Source: Leptofilum sp041987425 (GTDB lineage Bacteria > Chloroflexota > Anaerolineae > Promineifilales > Promineifilaceae). Taken from it: 64,000 bases of DNA. A program made the position numbers and the translations under genes. Below are positions 25,974 to 35,135 of the stretch, in pieces. The first letter of the stretch is position 1; each line of letters opens with the position of its first letter. The notes under the pieces were generated by a model that was not told where the DNA came from, did no database searches, and saw only the letters and a program-made list of their open reading frames with translations. The stretch covers positions 1 through 64,000 of the forward strand of contig JBHIWP010000004.1 of the NCBI GenBank assembly GCA_041987425.1. Reading direction: 5' to 3'.

Positions 25974-27781
25974 TACTGTGAATAAATAAGCGCGCTGTAA
26001 GGCGCAATGGCAATTTCTGCCTGCAAAGATTCGCCCACGGTTGCTACATTTTCGCTAACCTGATCTTCGAACGATGCGTCATATCCACCGTAGTGGCTAT
26101 CGAATCGAAGCTGCCACTCGCCAGCCACAGGAAATTTCAGCACGTAATCTTGCAGCGTGTTGTTAGAGAAGTTAAGAACAACAACCACGCTGTCGCCGGG
26201 GCCGCCACTCTCCGCCCAGCGATGGTAAGCCACCAGCTTGTTGTGGTCATCCACATGGTAAATATCAATGAATTGCCCTGTCAAGCCTTGGCTCACGCCC
26301 TGACTATTGCGCCGCAGGCGAATGAGGTCGCTGTAGAGCTGAACAATCCCATTGAGCTCATCTGCCCGACGCCAATCCAGCGGGTCCTGGTCGTCAAACC
26401 ATTTGTCCTCCAAAAACTCCTGTCCCTGGAAGATCATAGGAATGCCCGGCGCAGTAAAAACGCAGGCCGCCCCTAAGGTAGAACGTTTTTTGGAAAACCA
26501 GTTCACGCTATTCCCCGGCCAGATCTCTTCTGGAATCCGTGCTTTGCCATTGGCAACTTCATCGTGGGATTCCGTATAGATAACGCGCTTAAAGGCATTG
26601 CCGTTGTACTGAAACTGTAGCGCCTCGCAAACGGCATTTAGGTCACGCATGGCATCATCGCCAGAGATAAGGGCAGCGCGTACCGGATGGACAAAGTTGC
26701 TGTCCCACTGGCTGCCAAACCCGGCACCACCAGCGCCCGTATCCTTAACAAGCCATTCGTTCCCGCGCAAATCCTCGGCGATGCTTATCTTGTGCGGAGA
26801 CTGCCTTTGAATTTCTTCATTGATCCACTGCATAAGCTGCCATCCCTGCGGCAGATCGCTAGCAGGATTTTGATCGTGACCGTTGATATTGCGAATAAAG
26901 GCGGTTGCATCCCAGCGCAAGCCGTCGACGTGGTACTCTTCTAACCACATGAGTGCGTTATCGCGCAGATATTGCCGCACTTCAGGACGGCCGTAATCCG
27001 GCCGCGTATCTCCCCAGGGCGTTTTTGACCGGTCATCATTGTAAAAATAGATGCCTCCACCTTCATTTTCGGACCATCCATCAAACCGCCACAGATCCAG
27101 ATCGCTGGGCCCCAGGTGGTTGTAGACGACATCCAAAATCACCGCGATTCCCTGTTCGTGGGCCGCCTTTACAAACGCTTTAAAAGCCTGCGGGCCACCG
27201 TAATCTGTTTCTACAGCAAAAGGAAGCGAGGCGTTGTACCCCCAGGAGAATCCGCCAGGGAACTCCATGGGCGGCATCACCTCAATGGCGTTGATACCTA
27301 ACTTTCGCAGGTACGGGAGCTTTTCTATTGCTGTGCCAAAGGAGCCAGGTTTGCCGCCCGGATCATCGTTAAAGGTGCCTATGTGCATCTCGTAAATTAC
27401 CAGTTCATTCCAAGGCGCAATCTGAAAGCTCTCGCTCTCGCCCCAGTCAAAATGAGGCTCGTGAATAACACAATTCCCCACGGAGCTGGTTACCTGCCGG
27501 GCGTATGGGTCCAGACGATGCAGCTTCTCCGAGCCTTTGGTGATGACATATTTGTACTCATCACCGGGCTTTGCTTCGGGCACATCCACTGCCCAATAGC
27601 CATCTCCCTCAGGCTCAAGAGAAACGGCCGTTTCATCCCAATCGTTAAATGTACCAACCACGTTCACAGCTTCAGCAAAAGGGGCCCAAAGCCGAAAGGA
27701 CACCCCATTTTCATGCGGGATTGCTCCCATACCTGGCTGAAGATTATTACTCTTTTTTCTTTTACTTTTTCGCCTTACCAT
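25973..27781 (-). CDS. GH13 alpha-amylase-family enzyme with CBM48, probable 1,4-alpha-glucan branching type
   Basis: 602 aa. An N-terminal CBM48-like beta domain (VSFRLWAPFAEAVNVVGTFNDWDE) precedes the GH13 barrel. Catalytic motifs: VILDVVYNHLG (region I), DGLRWDATAF with the nucleophile Asp, ISIAEDLRG with the acid/base Glu, and TESHDE with the transition-state Asp. A C-terminal all-beta domain follows. The layout fits glycogen branching enzymes and malto-oligosyltrehalose trehalohydrolases; the absence of a recognisable trehalose partner gene makes a branching or related glucan-modifying role more likely. It is the last gene of a minus-strand carbohydrate cluster. A GAGGGAG ribosome site lies about 10 nt before the ATG. 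Confidence 0.88.
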   Translation of the reverse strand: MVRRKSKRKKSNNLQPGMGAIPHENGVSFRLWAPFAEAVNVVGTFNDWDETAVSLEPEGDGYWAVDVPEAKPGDEYKYVITKGSEKLHRLDPYARQVTSSVGNCVIHEPHFDWGESESFQIAPWNELVIYEMHIGTFNDDPGGKPGSFGTAIEKLPYLRKLGINAIEVMPPMEFPGGFSWGYNASLPFAVETDYGGPQAFKAFVKAAHEQGIAVILDVVYNHLGPSDLDLWRFDGWSENEGGGIYFYNDDRSKTPWGDTRPDYGRPEVRQYLRDNALMWLEEYHVDGLRWDATAFIRNINGHDQNPASDLPQGWQLMQWINEEIQRQSPHKISIAEDLRGNEWLVKDTGAGGAGFGSQWDSNFVHPVRAALISGDDAMRDLNAVCEALQFQYNGNAFKRVIYTESHDEVANGKARIPEEIWPGNSVNWFSKKRSTLGAACVFTAPGIPMIFQGQEFLEDKWFDDQDPLDWRRADELNGIVQLYSDLIRLRRNSQGVSQGLTGQFIDIYHVDDHNKLVAYHRWAESGGPGDSVVVVLNFSNNTLQDYVLKFPVAGEWQLRFDSHYGGYDASFEDQVSENVATVGESLQAEIAIAPYSALIYSQ

Positions 27782-27818
27782 TGTAAATGTACTCCCTCTC
27801 TTAATTTAGGCTGTCGCC

Positions 27819-28142
27819 TTATTTTTGATTTAACTGGCCTTTCAGCTCCATACCCCGAGGCAAATAATCTTCTACGACCTCAGGTGGAGCCAGGCGGATA
27901 AATGTTGATAAGCTGATCACAAGCAGGCCAAAATCGTCCAATTGCCCAATGATTGGCAAAAAGCCAGGAATCAGGTCCAAAGGAGAAAGCAGGTAAACAG
28001 CCACCAACACGGGAAAAACCTTGAGATAAAGCGGCACGCGGGGATCGCTCATTAGCTGACCCACCAGCTTTATTTCTTCCCACATTTTTTTCCAATAACT
28101 GGGGTTGACCAAATTGGGCAATATTCTCAACGAATTTAGCAT
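27819..28142 (-). CDS. DUF1232 (YkvA-like) small membrane protein
   Basis: 107 aa. The DUF1232 signature is present: PRVPLYLKVFPVLVAVYLLSPLDLIPGFLPIIGQLDDF, a hydrophobic hairpin with the 'SPxDLIPdfiPxxGxxDD' core. The function is unknown. It starts 6 nt after the stop of the glycosyltransferase gene, so it is co-transcribed with it. Confidence 0.88.
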   Translation of the reverse strand: MLNSLRILPNLVNPSYWKKMWEEIKLVGQLMSDPRVPLYLKVFPVLVAVYLLSPLDLIPGFLPIIGQLDDFGLLVISLSTFIRLAPPEVVEDYLPRGMELKGQLNQK

Positions 28143-28148
28143 AATTCT

Positions 28149-29387
28149 TTAATCCGCTTCTTCAGACTCTATGTCCAATAACTGGCGCCAATCAAGGCCA
28201 AAGATGGGTTTTTGGGCGTCGATGCGCACATGAAACCCTGCTTTCTTAGCTTCAATTGCCTGTTCATACACCTCAAACAAACGCCTGGCCTGCTTCTCTA
28301 AATCAAATTCGTTGGCTCTTTGTGCGGCGGCCAGGGCCAGGTTGTGGCACAAGGAGTCTTCTTCCAGCACCTGCAATATCGCCTTGGTGAGGGCTTCGCT
28401 GTTGTTTGGCGTCAGCAGACCCTGCTCACCGTTGTTGATGGCGTCGGAAGTGCCAGTAGCGTCCACGGCCACAATAGGCAGACCGGCGGCCATTGCTTCC
28501 AGCGTCACCAACCCCTGCGTTTCCGTAACGGAGGCGAAGCAAAAAATATCGGCTGCTTTAAGATAATTGGGCACCTTGTCGAAGGGAACGGAGCCAATTA
28601 AGTTTATTCGCTCCGCTACTCCCAAATTTTTAGCCAGCTTTTCCAGCTTTTCACGCTCTTCACCTTCTCCCAAAATGACTAGCCGTACATTGGCGTGCTT
28701 TTGGATGACGGGGGCAACGGCCGTTATCAACGTTTGCCAATTTTTCTCTTTAGCCAGCCGCCCCAGCGAGATAAGCACCTTGTCATCTTCTGCCCAGCCA
28801 TTTTTCTGCCGCACGTCGCCAGCATCTGCCTGCTGGTATAAACCTACTTCAATGCCGGTGGGAACGGCCGTAATGCCCTCGGTCACGCCATAGGTTTCGG
28901 CCAGCAGCTGTTTGATGCTTTCACTGGGAACCACCACGTGCTGGCACTGGGTCATATAATCGCCAATCCAGCGATCTATCACCTGCTTCACCAGCCCTTG
29001 CGGCAAGCCAATGGCATAATGGCTATATTCCCGATAGCGCGTGTGATGGGTGAACACCAGGGGCACATTAAGGGAAGCCGCCTTACGCGCCGCCACCTGC
29101 CCCAGCAAGGCTGGATGATGCGCGTGAATCACGTCCAGCTTTAGCGAGGGCAGCAGCGTGTCTACAAAATTCGAGACCGGAATAGTGAGCGGATATTCTT
29201 GCAAGGGCAGCTGCAAGGCCGGATAGCGGAAAACGAATGGTTCCTTATCTTCATATTCCCGGTCTGTTTGGGCAAAAACAAAAACATTGTGTCCCAGCTC
29301 TGTTAGGCCCTGGCGAAAGCGGCTGACAGAACGAACCACCCCGCTGGTGACGGGGTGGTAAGTGTTGGTGAAGTGAGCAATGTGCAT
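28149..29387 (-). CDS. GT4 family glycosyltransferase
   Basis: 412 aa, GT-B fold. The N-terminal domain begins MHIAHFTNTYHPVTSGVVRSV, the glycine-rich acceptor-side loop, with DVIHAHHPALLG in the middle. The C-terminal domain has ISLGRLAKEKNWQTLI, VILGEGEEREKLE, and the GT4 E-x7-E motif (SVTETQGLVTLEAMAAGLPIVAVDATG). The closest family look is diacylglycerol glucosyltransferases and other lipid- or glucan-modifying GT4 enzymes. It acts at the cytosolic face of the membrane, probably with UDP-glucose. AAGGAA precedes the ATG by 6 nt. Confidence 0.9.
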   Translation of the reverse strand: MHIAHFTNTYHPVTSGVVRSVSRFRQGLTELGHNVFVFAQTDREYEDKEPFVFRYPALQLPLQEYPLTIPVSNFVDTLLPSLKLDVIHAHHPALLGQVAARKAASLNVPLVFTHHTRYREYSHYAIGLPQGLVKQVIDRWIGDYMTQCQHVVVPSESIKQLLAETYGVTEGITAVPTGIEVGLYQQADAGDVRQKNGWAEDDKVLISLGRLAKEKNWQTLITAVAPVIQKHANVRLVILGEGEEREKLEKLAKNLGVAERINLIGSVPFDKVPNYLKAADIFCFASVTETQGLVTLEAMAAGLPIVAVDATGTSDAINNGEQGLLTPNNSEALTKAILQVLEEDSLCHNLALAAAQRANEFDLEKQARRLFEVYEQAIEAKKAGFHVRIDAQKPIFGLDWRQLLDIESEEAD

Positions 29388-29466
29388 GAACGTTTCCTTC
29401 TAAACTATTTTTTAGCTCTGATAAAACCTCTCGCGACCTCAGCTAAAGGCGAGATGGTTGCCGCTC

Positions 29467-30855
29467 TCAGGCAGCCTTGTTTTTAAAGCTGAACATTTCT
29501 TCTTTGCAAATGGAAAAAGCATAAATAACCATACTGGCGTTCCAGGTAAGCGGCGCTTCGGAGGTGTAAAGAAACGTAGAAAGGAAACGGCCGTTCTTGC
29601 CATACACTTCATGCACCACGCCATCTTGCACAATCGCTCTGCTCATCCGGGCAACGAGCTCTTCTGCTTCAGACGGCCGTCCCACCCGCGCCAGGGCAAT
29701 CGTGTGCCAGGCACCCAGCCACAGCCAGGCTGCATTGGTGTGATAATGAGGAATACGGGCAAGGTGATTTTCTATTGCCACTTCACGCTTTCGATAGCCG
29801 TAGCTCACCACCTGCGTTGGCACCGGATCAGCCATGCCGATGCGCTCCATTGCATTCAAAATGCTCTGGGCCTGCTCCTCCGTGGCCAAGCCCCAGGCAA
29901 CCGCCAACGTGTTGCCGCTGCTGCTCAGGTTATGATGCTGCTCGCTGGTAATAAAATAGCCCTGCTCCTTACGCCAAAAATGCGCCTGAATATTATCGTA
30001 CAGCCGCTGCGCTTTATCGCGCCACCACTGCTGGCGCGCTTCGGTCTCACAATATTTCGCCGCCTTAGCCAGGCCAGAAACCGCCTTCCAATACAGCACA
30101 TTGGTGTACAAAATTCGTCCCGTTCTGGCGATGCTATCTGCCCAGTCAGTGAAGGCCCCCTGGTGCAGCAAGCCGTCGTCTCCCTTCGCATGTTCTTCCA
30201 GCCAATTAATCGCCCGGCACAGGCCATCCCAATGCGTCTTTAGAAAGTCGTAATTGCCCGTTTGCTCGACGTAGTGCAGGGCAGCAATAACCAGCAAGCT
30301 GTTGCCATCCAACGAAATGGTACGGTGCGCCGTCAGGTATTTAGGGCGCAGCGGCTTATGAATGGGCTGCTGCCGTTTAAACAGCGAATGCATGTACCGC
30401 TCCACCACGTTGGTAGAGTGCAGCTTCACCGGAAACTGCCCTGAGGCTTTCTGATAGAGCAAAAACGCCTCCAGGCAGTCGTGCACCACCTGCACTTGCC
30501 CCAGTGCCATCAGGCCAAAGGTTGCAAAGCCAAAGTCACGCGCCCAGGGCTCACGAAAGTTGCGCACGCCAGCACACAACACCAATTTTTCCTGACCATT
30601 GAGCAAGGGGCGCGGTTCAATGCAATGCTTTACATTGTCCACAGCAATCTTTAAAGCATGCGCTTCAATCTCAGCCTGGCTGCCCCCCTCCAAAATAGCG
30701 TGTTCCCACTCTAATCGTGGCTGCTGCAACAATCGTACCGCGCCGTTGATAAGCGCGCGCACTCCACGTCTCGCCGCCAGGGCCAGACCCAGGAGAAATG
30801 GTTCCTTTTTGGGTGATTGTTTTTCCGAAGGTGTCTGTTTTGATTGATCACTCAT
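29467..30855 (-). CDS. (alpha/alpha)6-barrel glycosidase, GH100/glycogen-debranching-like
   Basis: 462 aa. The barrel is recognised from repeated helices and conserved aromatic/acidic motifs: NFREPWARDFGFATFGLMALG near residue 115, DGNSLLVIAALHYVEQTG, GLLHQGAFTDWADSIARTGRILYTNVLYWKA, and NAAWLWLGAWHTIALAR near the end. These resemble neutral/alkaline invertases (GH100) and amylo-1,6-glucosidase C-terminal domains; I cannot decide the substrate. Likely acids are in the ARDF and FTDWADS motifs. No signal peptide, so it is cytosolic. It lies 79 nt upstream of the GT4 gene on the same strand. Confidence 0.75.
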   Translation of the reverse strand: MSDQSKQTPSEKQSPKKEPFLLGLALAARRGVRALINGAVRLLQQPRLEWEHAILEGGSQAEIEAHALKIAVDNVKHCIEPRPLLNGQEKLVLCAGVRNFREPWARDFGFATFGLMALGQVQVVHDCLEAFLLYQKASGQFPVKLHSTNVVERYMHSLFKRQQPIHKPLRPKYLTAHRTISLDGNSLLVIAALHYVEQTGNYDFLKTHWDGLCRAINWLEEHAKGDDGLLHQGAFTDWADSIARTGRILYTNVLYWKAVSGLAKAAKYCETEARQQWWRDKAQRLYDNIQAHFWRKEQGYFITSEQHHNLSSSGNTLAVAWGLATEEQAQSILNAMERIGMADPVPTQVVSYGYRKREVAIENHLARIPHYHTNAAWLWLGAWHTIALARVGRPSEAEELVARMSRAIVQDGVVHEVYGKNGRFLSTFLYTSEAPLTWNASMVIYAFSICKEEMFSFKNKAA

Positions 30856-30884
30856 ATTTTGTTGTCGTCTATGGTTTGTCCAAT

Positions 30885-31784
30885 CTAATTTTTTTGCGGG
30901 CTGGCTGCTGGCGTTAGGGCAATGGCATCTTCATCAGCCACAATGCGCGAGCCAAACTTGTTGGCATAGACCTGGGTAAACTCCGCGCCTAAAAAGAGAA
31001 TCTGAGCCGAATAATAAACCCAAACCAACAATACGATCAATGATCCCGCAGCGCCGTAGGTAGAACCAGGCGCACTATTGCCCAAATACAGGCCAATAGC
31101 CAATTTACCAATTGTAAAAAGAATAGCTGTTACCGCGGCCCCAATCCAGACGTCACGCCAGGCAACCTTCACATCTGGCACAACCTTGTAAATGAGGGCG
31201 AAGAGCACTGTGACCACGCCAAAGGAAACCACAAAGTTTACTAATTGAGCCACGATAACTAGCGTCGGCAACGCATTGTTGACAAACTCACCAAAAGCCG
31301 CCAGAACAGTGCTCAGAATCAAGGAGACCAGCAGCAGAAAGCCAACCCCTAGCACCATTGTAAAGGACAGAAAACGATCTTTTAGCGTGCCAAGCAAGCC
31401 GCGTCCTGGCTTAGCCTGCACTTCCCAAATCGTGTTTAATGCTCCATGCAGCGCGCCAAATACGCCAGAAGCACCCAGCAGCAAGGTTATAACGCTAATA
31501 ACGCTGGCAACAATACTTTCATCTGTTTCATCGCTGCTCTCCAGCATGTTTTCTATGACTTCTGCACCGTCACTTCCCACCAGGGCCGTCAGTTCACCGA
31601 CTACTTGCTGCTGCACGGCCGTTCGGTCAAACAGCTGGGCAGCGATAGCAATGGCAATGATGAGCAGCGGCGGAATCGAAAAGATCGTGTAGTACGCCAG
31701 CGCAGCTGCCAGCCGGGACGCATTGTCTTCGCTCCACTCCTTAAATGATTGCGTAACCAGATATTTTAATGTGTTTAAATTCAC
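30885..31784 (-). CDS. YihY/virulence factor BrkB family membrane protein
   Basis: 299 aa with six membrane helices. Family motifs: FKEWSEDNASRLAAALAYYTIFSIPPLLIIAIAIA at the N-terminus, LLLGASGVFGALHGALNTIWEV in the middle, and AAGSLIVLLVWVYYSAQILFLGAEFTQVYA at the end. The family is conserved but of unsettled function; the old name RNase BN is wrong for it. The start is GTG at 31784, 12 nt after the SDR stop, so the two genes are probably one transcript. Confidence 0.92.
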   Translation of the reverse strand: MNLNTLKYLVTQSFKEWSEDNASRLAAALAYYTIFSIPPLLIIAIAIAAQLFDRTAVQQQVVGELTALVGSDGAEVIENMLESSDETDESIVASVISVITLLLGASGVFGALHGALNTIWEVQAKPGRGLLGTLKDRFLSFTMVLGVGFLLLVSLILSTVLAAFGEFVNNALPTLVIVAQLVNFVVSFGVVTVLFALIYKVVPDVKVAWRDVWIGAAVTAILFTIGKLAIGLYLGNSAPGSTYGAAGSLIVLLVWVYYSAQILFLGAEFTQVYANKFGSRIVADEDAIALTPAASPQKN

Positions 31785-31796
31785 GGTTCAACCAAC

Positions 31797-32594
31797 CTAT
31801 CCCTGTAACAGTGATTCAGCTCCGTCGATCCAAACCTCTGTGCCGCTGATATGACCAGACGCATCTGAAGCCAAAAAAGCCACCAGCTCTGCCACCTGTT
31901 CTGCCTTGCCTGGCTGTCCATCGGTTAGAGGAATTTTCCCTTCTGGATACTCCACGGGTTCCCTGGCTTTCTCAATGTTTTGTCTGTCAGTATTTTCTTC
32001 GATATTCGTCTCGATAGCGCCGGGACAAATGACGTTTACCCGGATGCGATGCTTGGCCAGCTCCAGCGCCAACATCTTGGCCATAGCCACCTGCCCGGCT
32101 TTGGTGGTGGAATAAGCAGTAGCCCCGGCGTTGCTAAAAATGCGCGTGCCATTCACCGAAGCGGTGATAATGACAGAGCCGCCCTGCTCTTTTAGATGGG
32201 GCACGGCCGTTTTCACCGTAAAAAAGGTGCCGGTCAGGTTCACCTGAATCGTCTTCTGCCACTCATCCGGCTCCAGCTCATCAATGGGCGCCCAGACGCC
32301 ATTGATGCCCGCGTTGGCAAACACGATGTCCAGCCGCCTCCACTTGTCGATGATCTGGGCAACGGCCGTTTCCATCTCATCGTAATCAGAAATATCGGCG
32401 GGCAAGACCAGCGCCTGGTCTTCTTTTCCCTGTTGTTTTTCAATCGCTGCCGCCACTTCTTCAAGTTCCGTCTTCCCCCGACCCAAAGCGGCGATCCGAG
32501 CACCCCGTTCGGCTAGCAGCAAGGCAGTAGCCCGGCCAATGCCGGAGCCTGCGCCTGTGACCAGGGCAACTTTGTCTGTAAAAGTCTGATTCAT
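31797..32594 (-). CDS. SDR family oxidoreductase
   Basis: 265 aa, classical short-chain dehydrogenase. Cofactor motif GAGSGIGRA near residue 15, NAGING (NNAG-type), the catalytic Ser in ITASVNG and the YSTTK active site (Tyr and Lys). The C-terminus has HISGTEVWIDGAESLL, the usual 'ITGxxxxVDGG' end. A good AGGAG lies 6 nt before the ATG. Its substrate is unknown. It heads the minus-strand cluster running to 25973. Confidence 0.92.
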   Translation of the reverse strand: MNQTFTDKVALVTGAGSGIGRATALLLAERGARIAALGRGKTELEEVAAAIEKQQGKEDQALVLPADISDYDEMETAVAQIIDKWRRLDIVFANAGINGVWAPIDELEPDEWQKTIQVNLTGTFFTVKTAVPHLKEQGGSVIITASVNGTRIFSNAGATAYSTTKAGQVAMAKMLALELAKHRIRVNVICPGAIETNIEENTDRQNIEKAREPVEYPEGKIPLTDGQPGKAEQVAELVAFLASDASGHISGTEVWIDGAESLLQG

Positions 32595-32826
32595 GCTGCT
32601 CTCCTACAATATCAAAGCAATTTAACGCAACGGCGCAAAGGGGAGCGCACATTGCGTAGAGAAAACATTATTTTTTATTGCAGTTAAAGATGTCGTAGTA
32701 TGAATTTACTCGAGGGAACGGCCGTTTTCAATGTGCCTGGGTATAAAAAACAGGTATGTTCTCCAGAGAAAACGGGGTAAAGTATGTAAAAATGCTGCCA
32801 TCAACGATGCCTGGAGAAAGGAGTGC

Positions 32827-32985
32827 ATGAAACACAAATTTGTTGCTGCAAAATGGTTATTGAGTGCGTTTTTGGCAACGGCCGTTCTCGCCGCCTTACC
32901 ACTACCCAGCAGCACACCTACTGCGACGATTACTTTGATGGAAACGGCTGTGCTCACTTTCGCGAATAGTCCGAAGGAAAACTGA
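32827..32985 (+). CDS. Possible 52-aa secreted peptide
   Basis: From ATG 32827, preceded by AAAGGAG at about 5 nt, a 52-residue peptide has a signal-peptide look: basic MKHKFVAAKW, a hydrophobic core LLSAFLATAVLAALPL, then a Ser/Thr/Pro-rich tail. Part of the hydrophobic core is encoded by an ACGGCCGTT copy. No homologue is known to me and there is no other support, so the call is tentative. Confidence 0.35.
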   Translation: MKHKFVAAKWLLSAFLATAVLAALPLPSSTPTATITLMETAVLTFANSPKEN

Positions 32986-33007
32986 TTTACCACAATCTAT
33001 AGCATAC

Positions 33008-33041
33008 AAAAATCTGCGTTCATCAGCGTTCATCAGCGTCC
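33008..33041. repeat. 'aaatctgcgt' family spacer repeat
   Basis: AAAAATCTGCGTT followed by a direct repeat CATCAGCGTT CATCAGCGTC. It is one of about six related spacer sequences in this window (see 35046-35135, 39358-39425, 41803-41851, 44049-44125, 57715-57750). Confidence 0.6.
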
Positions 33042-33071
33042 CATTCCTGCAAAACCAGATCCACAAATACC

Positions 33072-33695
33072 CTAAGCAAAGAAGCGCTGGGCACCCAGCC
33101 AGATCTGGTACAAGCCAAAGCCAAACAAGGCCACGGCCGAAACCGTGCCCAAAACCCGGTTCAAGCGCGGACTGGCCTGCCCCAGTACGCCAAACAGCAC
33201 CACAAAGCCCATAAAGCCGCCAATCAACGCCCCATAAAACCCCAGCATAAAAGCCAGGCCATGCGACGGTGCTTGCCGCCACCCTTCCAAAAAGATAGGG
33301 CCGGCGATGGTGCTCCAAAAGAGGTAGGCGTTGGGGCTAAGCATGTTCATCAGGGCGGCTTCGCGGATGCTCTGGCGGTTTTGGGCTGTGGGTGGGGTTA
33401 CGGCCGTATCCACCGCCATCATCCGCGACGCTTGATACGCCTTATACGCCAGAAACAGCAAAAATAGTCCGCCCCCGAAGCGTAATATGGAGACAAACCA
33501 GTCCGGCACCTGCGTCAGCACCAGCAGCACCAAAGCCACAATCGGCCCGTCGCTCATTAGCGGGGCCAGCGCCGCCACCAACGTGCTGCGCAATCCATTT
33601 TTCAACGTCTGCGACAGCAAATACGCCTGAAACGGCCCCGGCTGCGCCGCCGCCGCACCGCCATACCCTAATCCTTGCAACAAATAGAAAAACAT
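33072..33695 (-). CDS. LysE family exporter
   Basis: 207 aa from ATG 33695, which follows AGGAG by 5-6 nt. Six hydrophobic segments; family features include the N-terminal GPFQAYLLSQTLKNGLRSTLVAALAPLMSDGPIVALVLL, the RFGGGLFLLFLAYKAYQA helix, and the LLSPNAYLFW-type segment (MLSPNAYLFWSTIAGP). Members export basic or neutral amino acids or similar small molecules; the substrate is unknown. The gene stands alone. Confidence 0.88.
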   Translation of the reverse strand: MFFYLLQGLGYGGAAAAQPGPFQAYLLSQTLKNGLRSTLVAALAPLMSDGPIVALVLLVLTQVPDWFVSILRFGGGLFLLFLAYKAYQASRMMAVDTAVTPPTAQNRQSIREAALMNMLSPNAYLFWSTIAGPIFLEGWRQAPSHGLAFMLGFYGALIGGFMGFVVLFGVLGQASPRLNRVLGTVSAVALFGFGLYQIWLGAQRFFA

Positions 33696-33845
33696 GCCAA
33701 CTCCTACCAAAGAGGGTATTGAGTTTAGAGTAGGAAAAACGTGCTACTTGCGCCTAAAACGGAGGGAAAACATCAAACTGATATCGTTTGAACACTTTAT
33801 GCTTGCTCAACCTTATTGTAAATATGACATCCTAGGAGATTCGTC

Positions 33846-34880
33846 ATGTTTTTTATCAAAAAACTTCTCTTAATTTGCGTGATTGTTTTTTTAACAGCTT
33901 GTACAGCGGCTACCTCAGAGTCAGAACTAGCCGTAGCCAATGTAAATCCAACTGTAACCAATGCAAACCCGACTGTAACTAATGTAAATCCGACTGTAGC
34001 CAGTATTAATCCAGCGGGGTTAGCCCAAACCGCTACCTCAGAACCACCTCTTGCCACACCTACCATCCTACCTACCCCAGGCCTGCCATCTAATACCCCT
34101 TTCTCTTGCCAAAGCATTACGGAAATTCCTCTTATCGAATGTGAAGCTTTAATAGCACTTTACAGAGCAACTGATGGGCCAAATTGGCTTACACCTCCTT
34201 CGAATATACCTACTAATTGGCTACAAACCACCCCCTGTCAATGGAATGGTGTTAGCTGTGAACAGGGGCATGTGGTTAAGATTGATTTAATGTACTATAA
34301 CTTAGTGGGAACCCTCCCGGCCGAAATCGGTAACTTCCCCACCCTAAAAATTTTGTCACTTCATGGGAATCAGTTATCAGGAACTATTCCAACCACACTG
34401 GGCAATCTTGCTCAATTGCAAGAAATGTATTTAGGCGGGAATCAACTATCTGGCTCCATTCCGGCCGAGTTGGGCAATTTATCCCAATTGAAAAGTTTAA
34501 CCCTTTGGCATAATCAACTCAGTGGCTCTATCCCTGCAACATTGGGCAACCTCTATCAATTGGAACACCTCAATTTGGCAGAAAACCAATTAATCGGCTC
34601 TATCCCCATGGAACTTGGTCAGCTTTCTCAGCTAAATTTCTTAAGCCTTAGAACAAACCAATTAACCGGCTCTATCCCCACCGAACTTGGTAATCTATCC
34701 TTACTTAACGCTTTCGACCTTGCATTTAACCAATTGACAGGTACTTTGCCAAATATTGTCAGCCAACTTCCCGCTCTAACCAGGGTAGACATTAGCTATA
34801 ACCAATTAGAGGGGGAAATTCCACCGAGCTATTTTTCATTACATTTTTATTATGAGGGTAATTCTTTTACCAATGGATAA
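33846..34880 (+). CDS. Lipoprotein with plant-type leucine-rich repeats
   Basis: 344 aa. An AGGAG lies 6-7 nt before the ATG. A lipoprotein signal is clear (hydrophobic run, then FLTAC lipobox). A short tandem repeat of NPTVTN-type hexamers follows (about residues 30-55), then a Pro/Thr linker, an LRR N-cap (ECEALIALYRATDGPNW, W-x-GVSCE), and about eight repeats of the plant type, LxxLxLxxNQLSGSIPxxLGNL. Such proteins bind proteins or glycans at the cell surface. The gene is more AT-rich than its neighbours and contains no ACGGCCGT palindrome. Both hint at later acquisition, though other stretches without the palindrome exist. Confidence 0.9.
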   Translation: MFFIKKLLLICVIVFLTACTAATSESELAVANVNPTVTNANPTVTNVNPTVASINPAGLAQTATSEPPLATPTILPTPGLPSNTPFSCQSITEIPLIECEALIALYRATDGPNWLTPPSNIPTNWLQTTPCQWNGVSCEQGHVVKIDLMYYNLVGTLPAEIGNFPTLKILSLHGNQLSGTIPTTLGNLAQLQEMYLGGNQLSGSIPAELGNLSQLKSLTLWHNQLSGSIPATLGNLYQLEHLNLAENQLIGSIPMELGQLSQLNFLSLRTNQLTGSIPTELGNLSLLNAFDLAFNQLTGTLPNIVSQLPALTRVDISYNQLEGEIPPSYFSLHFYYEGNSFTNG

Positions 34881-35045
34881 ATCGCTTAAACATTAGACAA
34901 ACTTAATTTTGTTGTAGAGACATTAAGGTGGGCAGTTTCATATAGTAAGCGTTCAGACTCTTGAAGATTTTCTCTCTGGAAATAGTTGTAATTTGGCGCA
35001 AAACTTCAAAAGTCTCCAGAGGACAAACGATTCACAAAAGCATTT

Positions 35046-35135
35046 TTTGACGCAGAGATGCGAAGAAACCAAAGGAGCAGAGAGGTTCGAATAAGCTTTA
35101 CTTCTTTGCCTCTTTGCGCCTTTGCGTTAATTTTT
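35046..35135. repeat. Spacer with 'acgcagaga ... tctttgcgcctttgcgt' dyad
   Basis: A stretch beginning GACGCAGAGATGCGAAG and ending CTTTGCGCCTTTGCGTTAA, whose ends are imperfect inverted complements. The whole 34881-35135 spacer (255 bp) holds no other feature; it separates the LRR gene from the convergent QueA-like gene. Confidence 0.55.

Noticed and set aside
29458..30243. 261-codon plus-strand frame
   Set aside because: Antisense to the six-hairpin glycosidase gene with intact motifs; low-complexity His/Gln/Arg-rich product typical of shadow frames.
35079..35100. GGTTCGAATaa resembling a tRNA T-loop
   Set aside because: No acceptor, D or anticodon stems can be formed around it; it lies in a spacer repeat.
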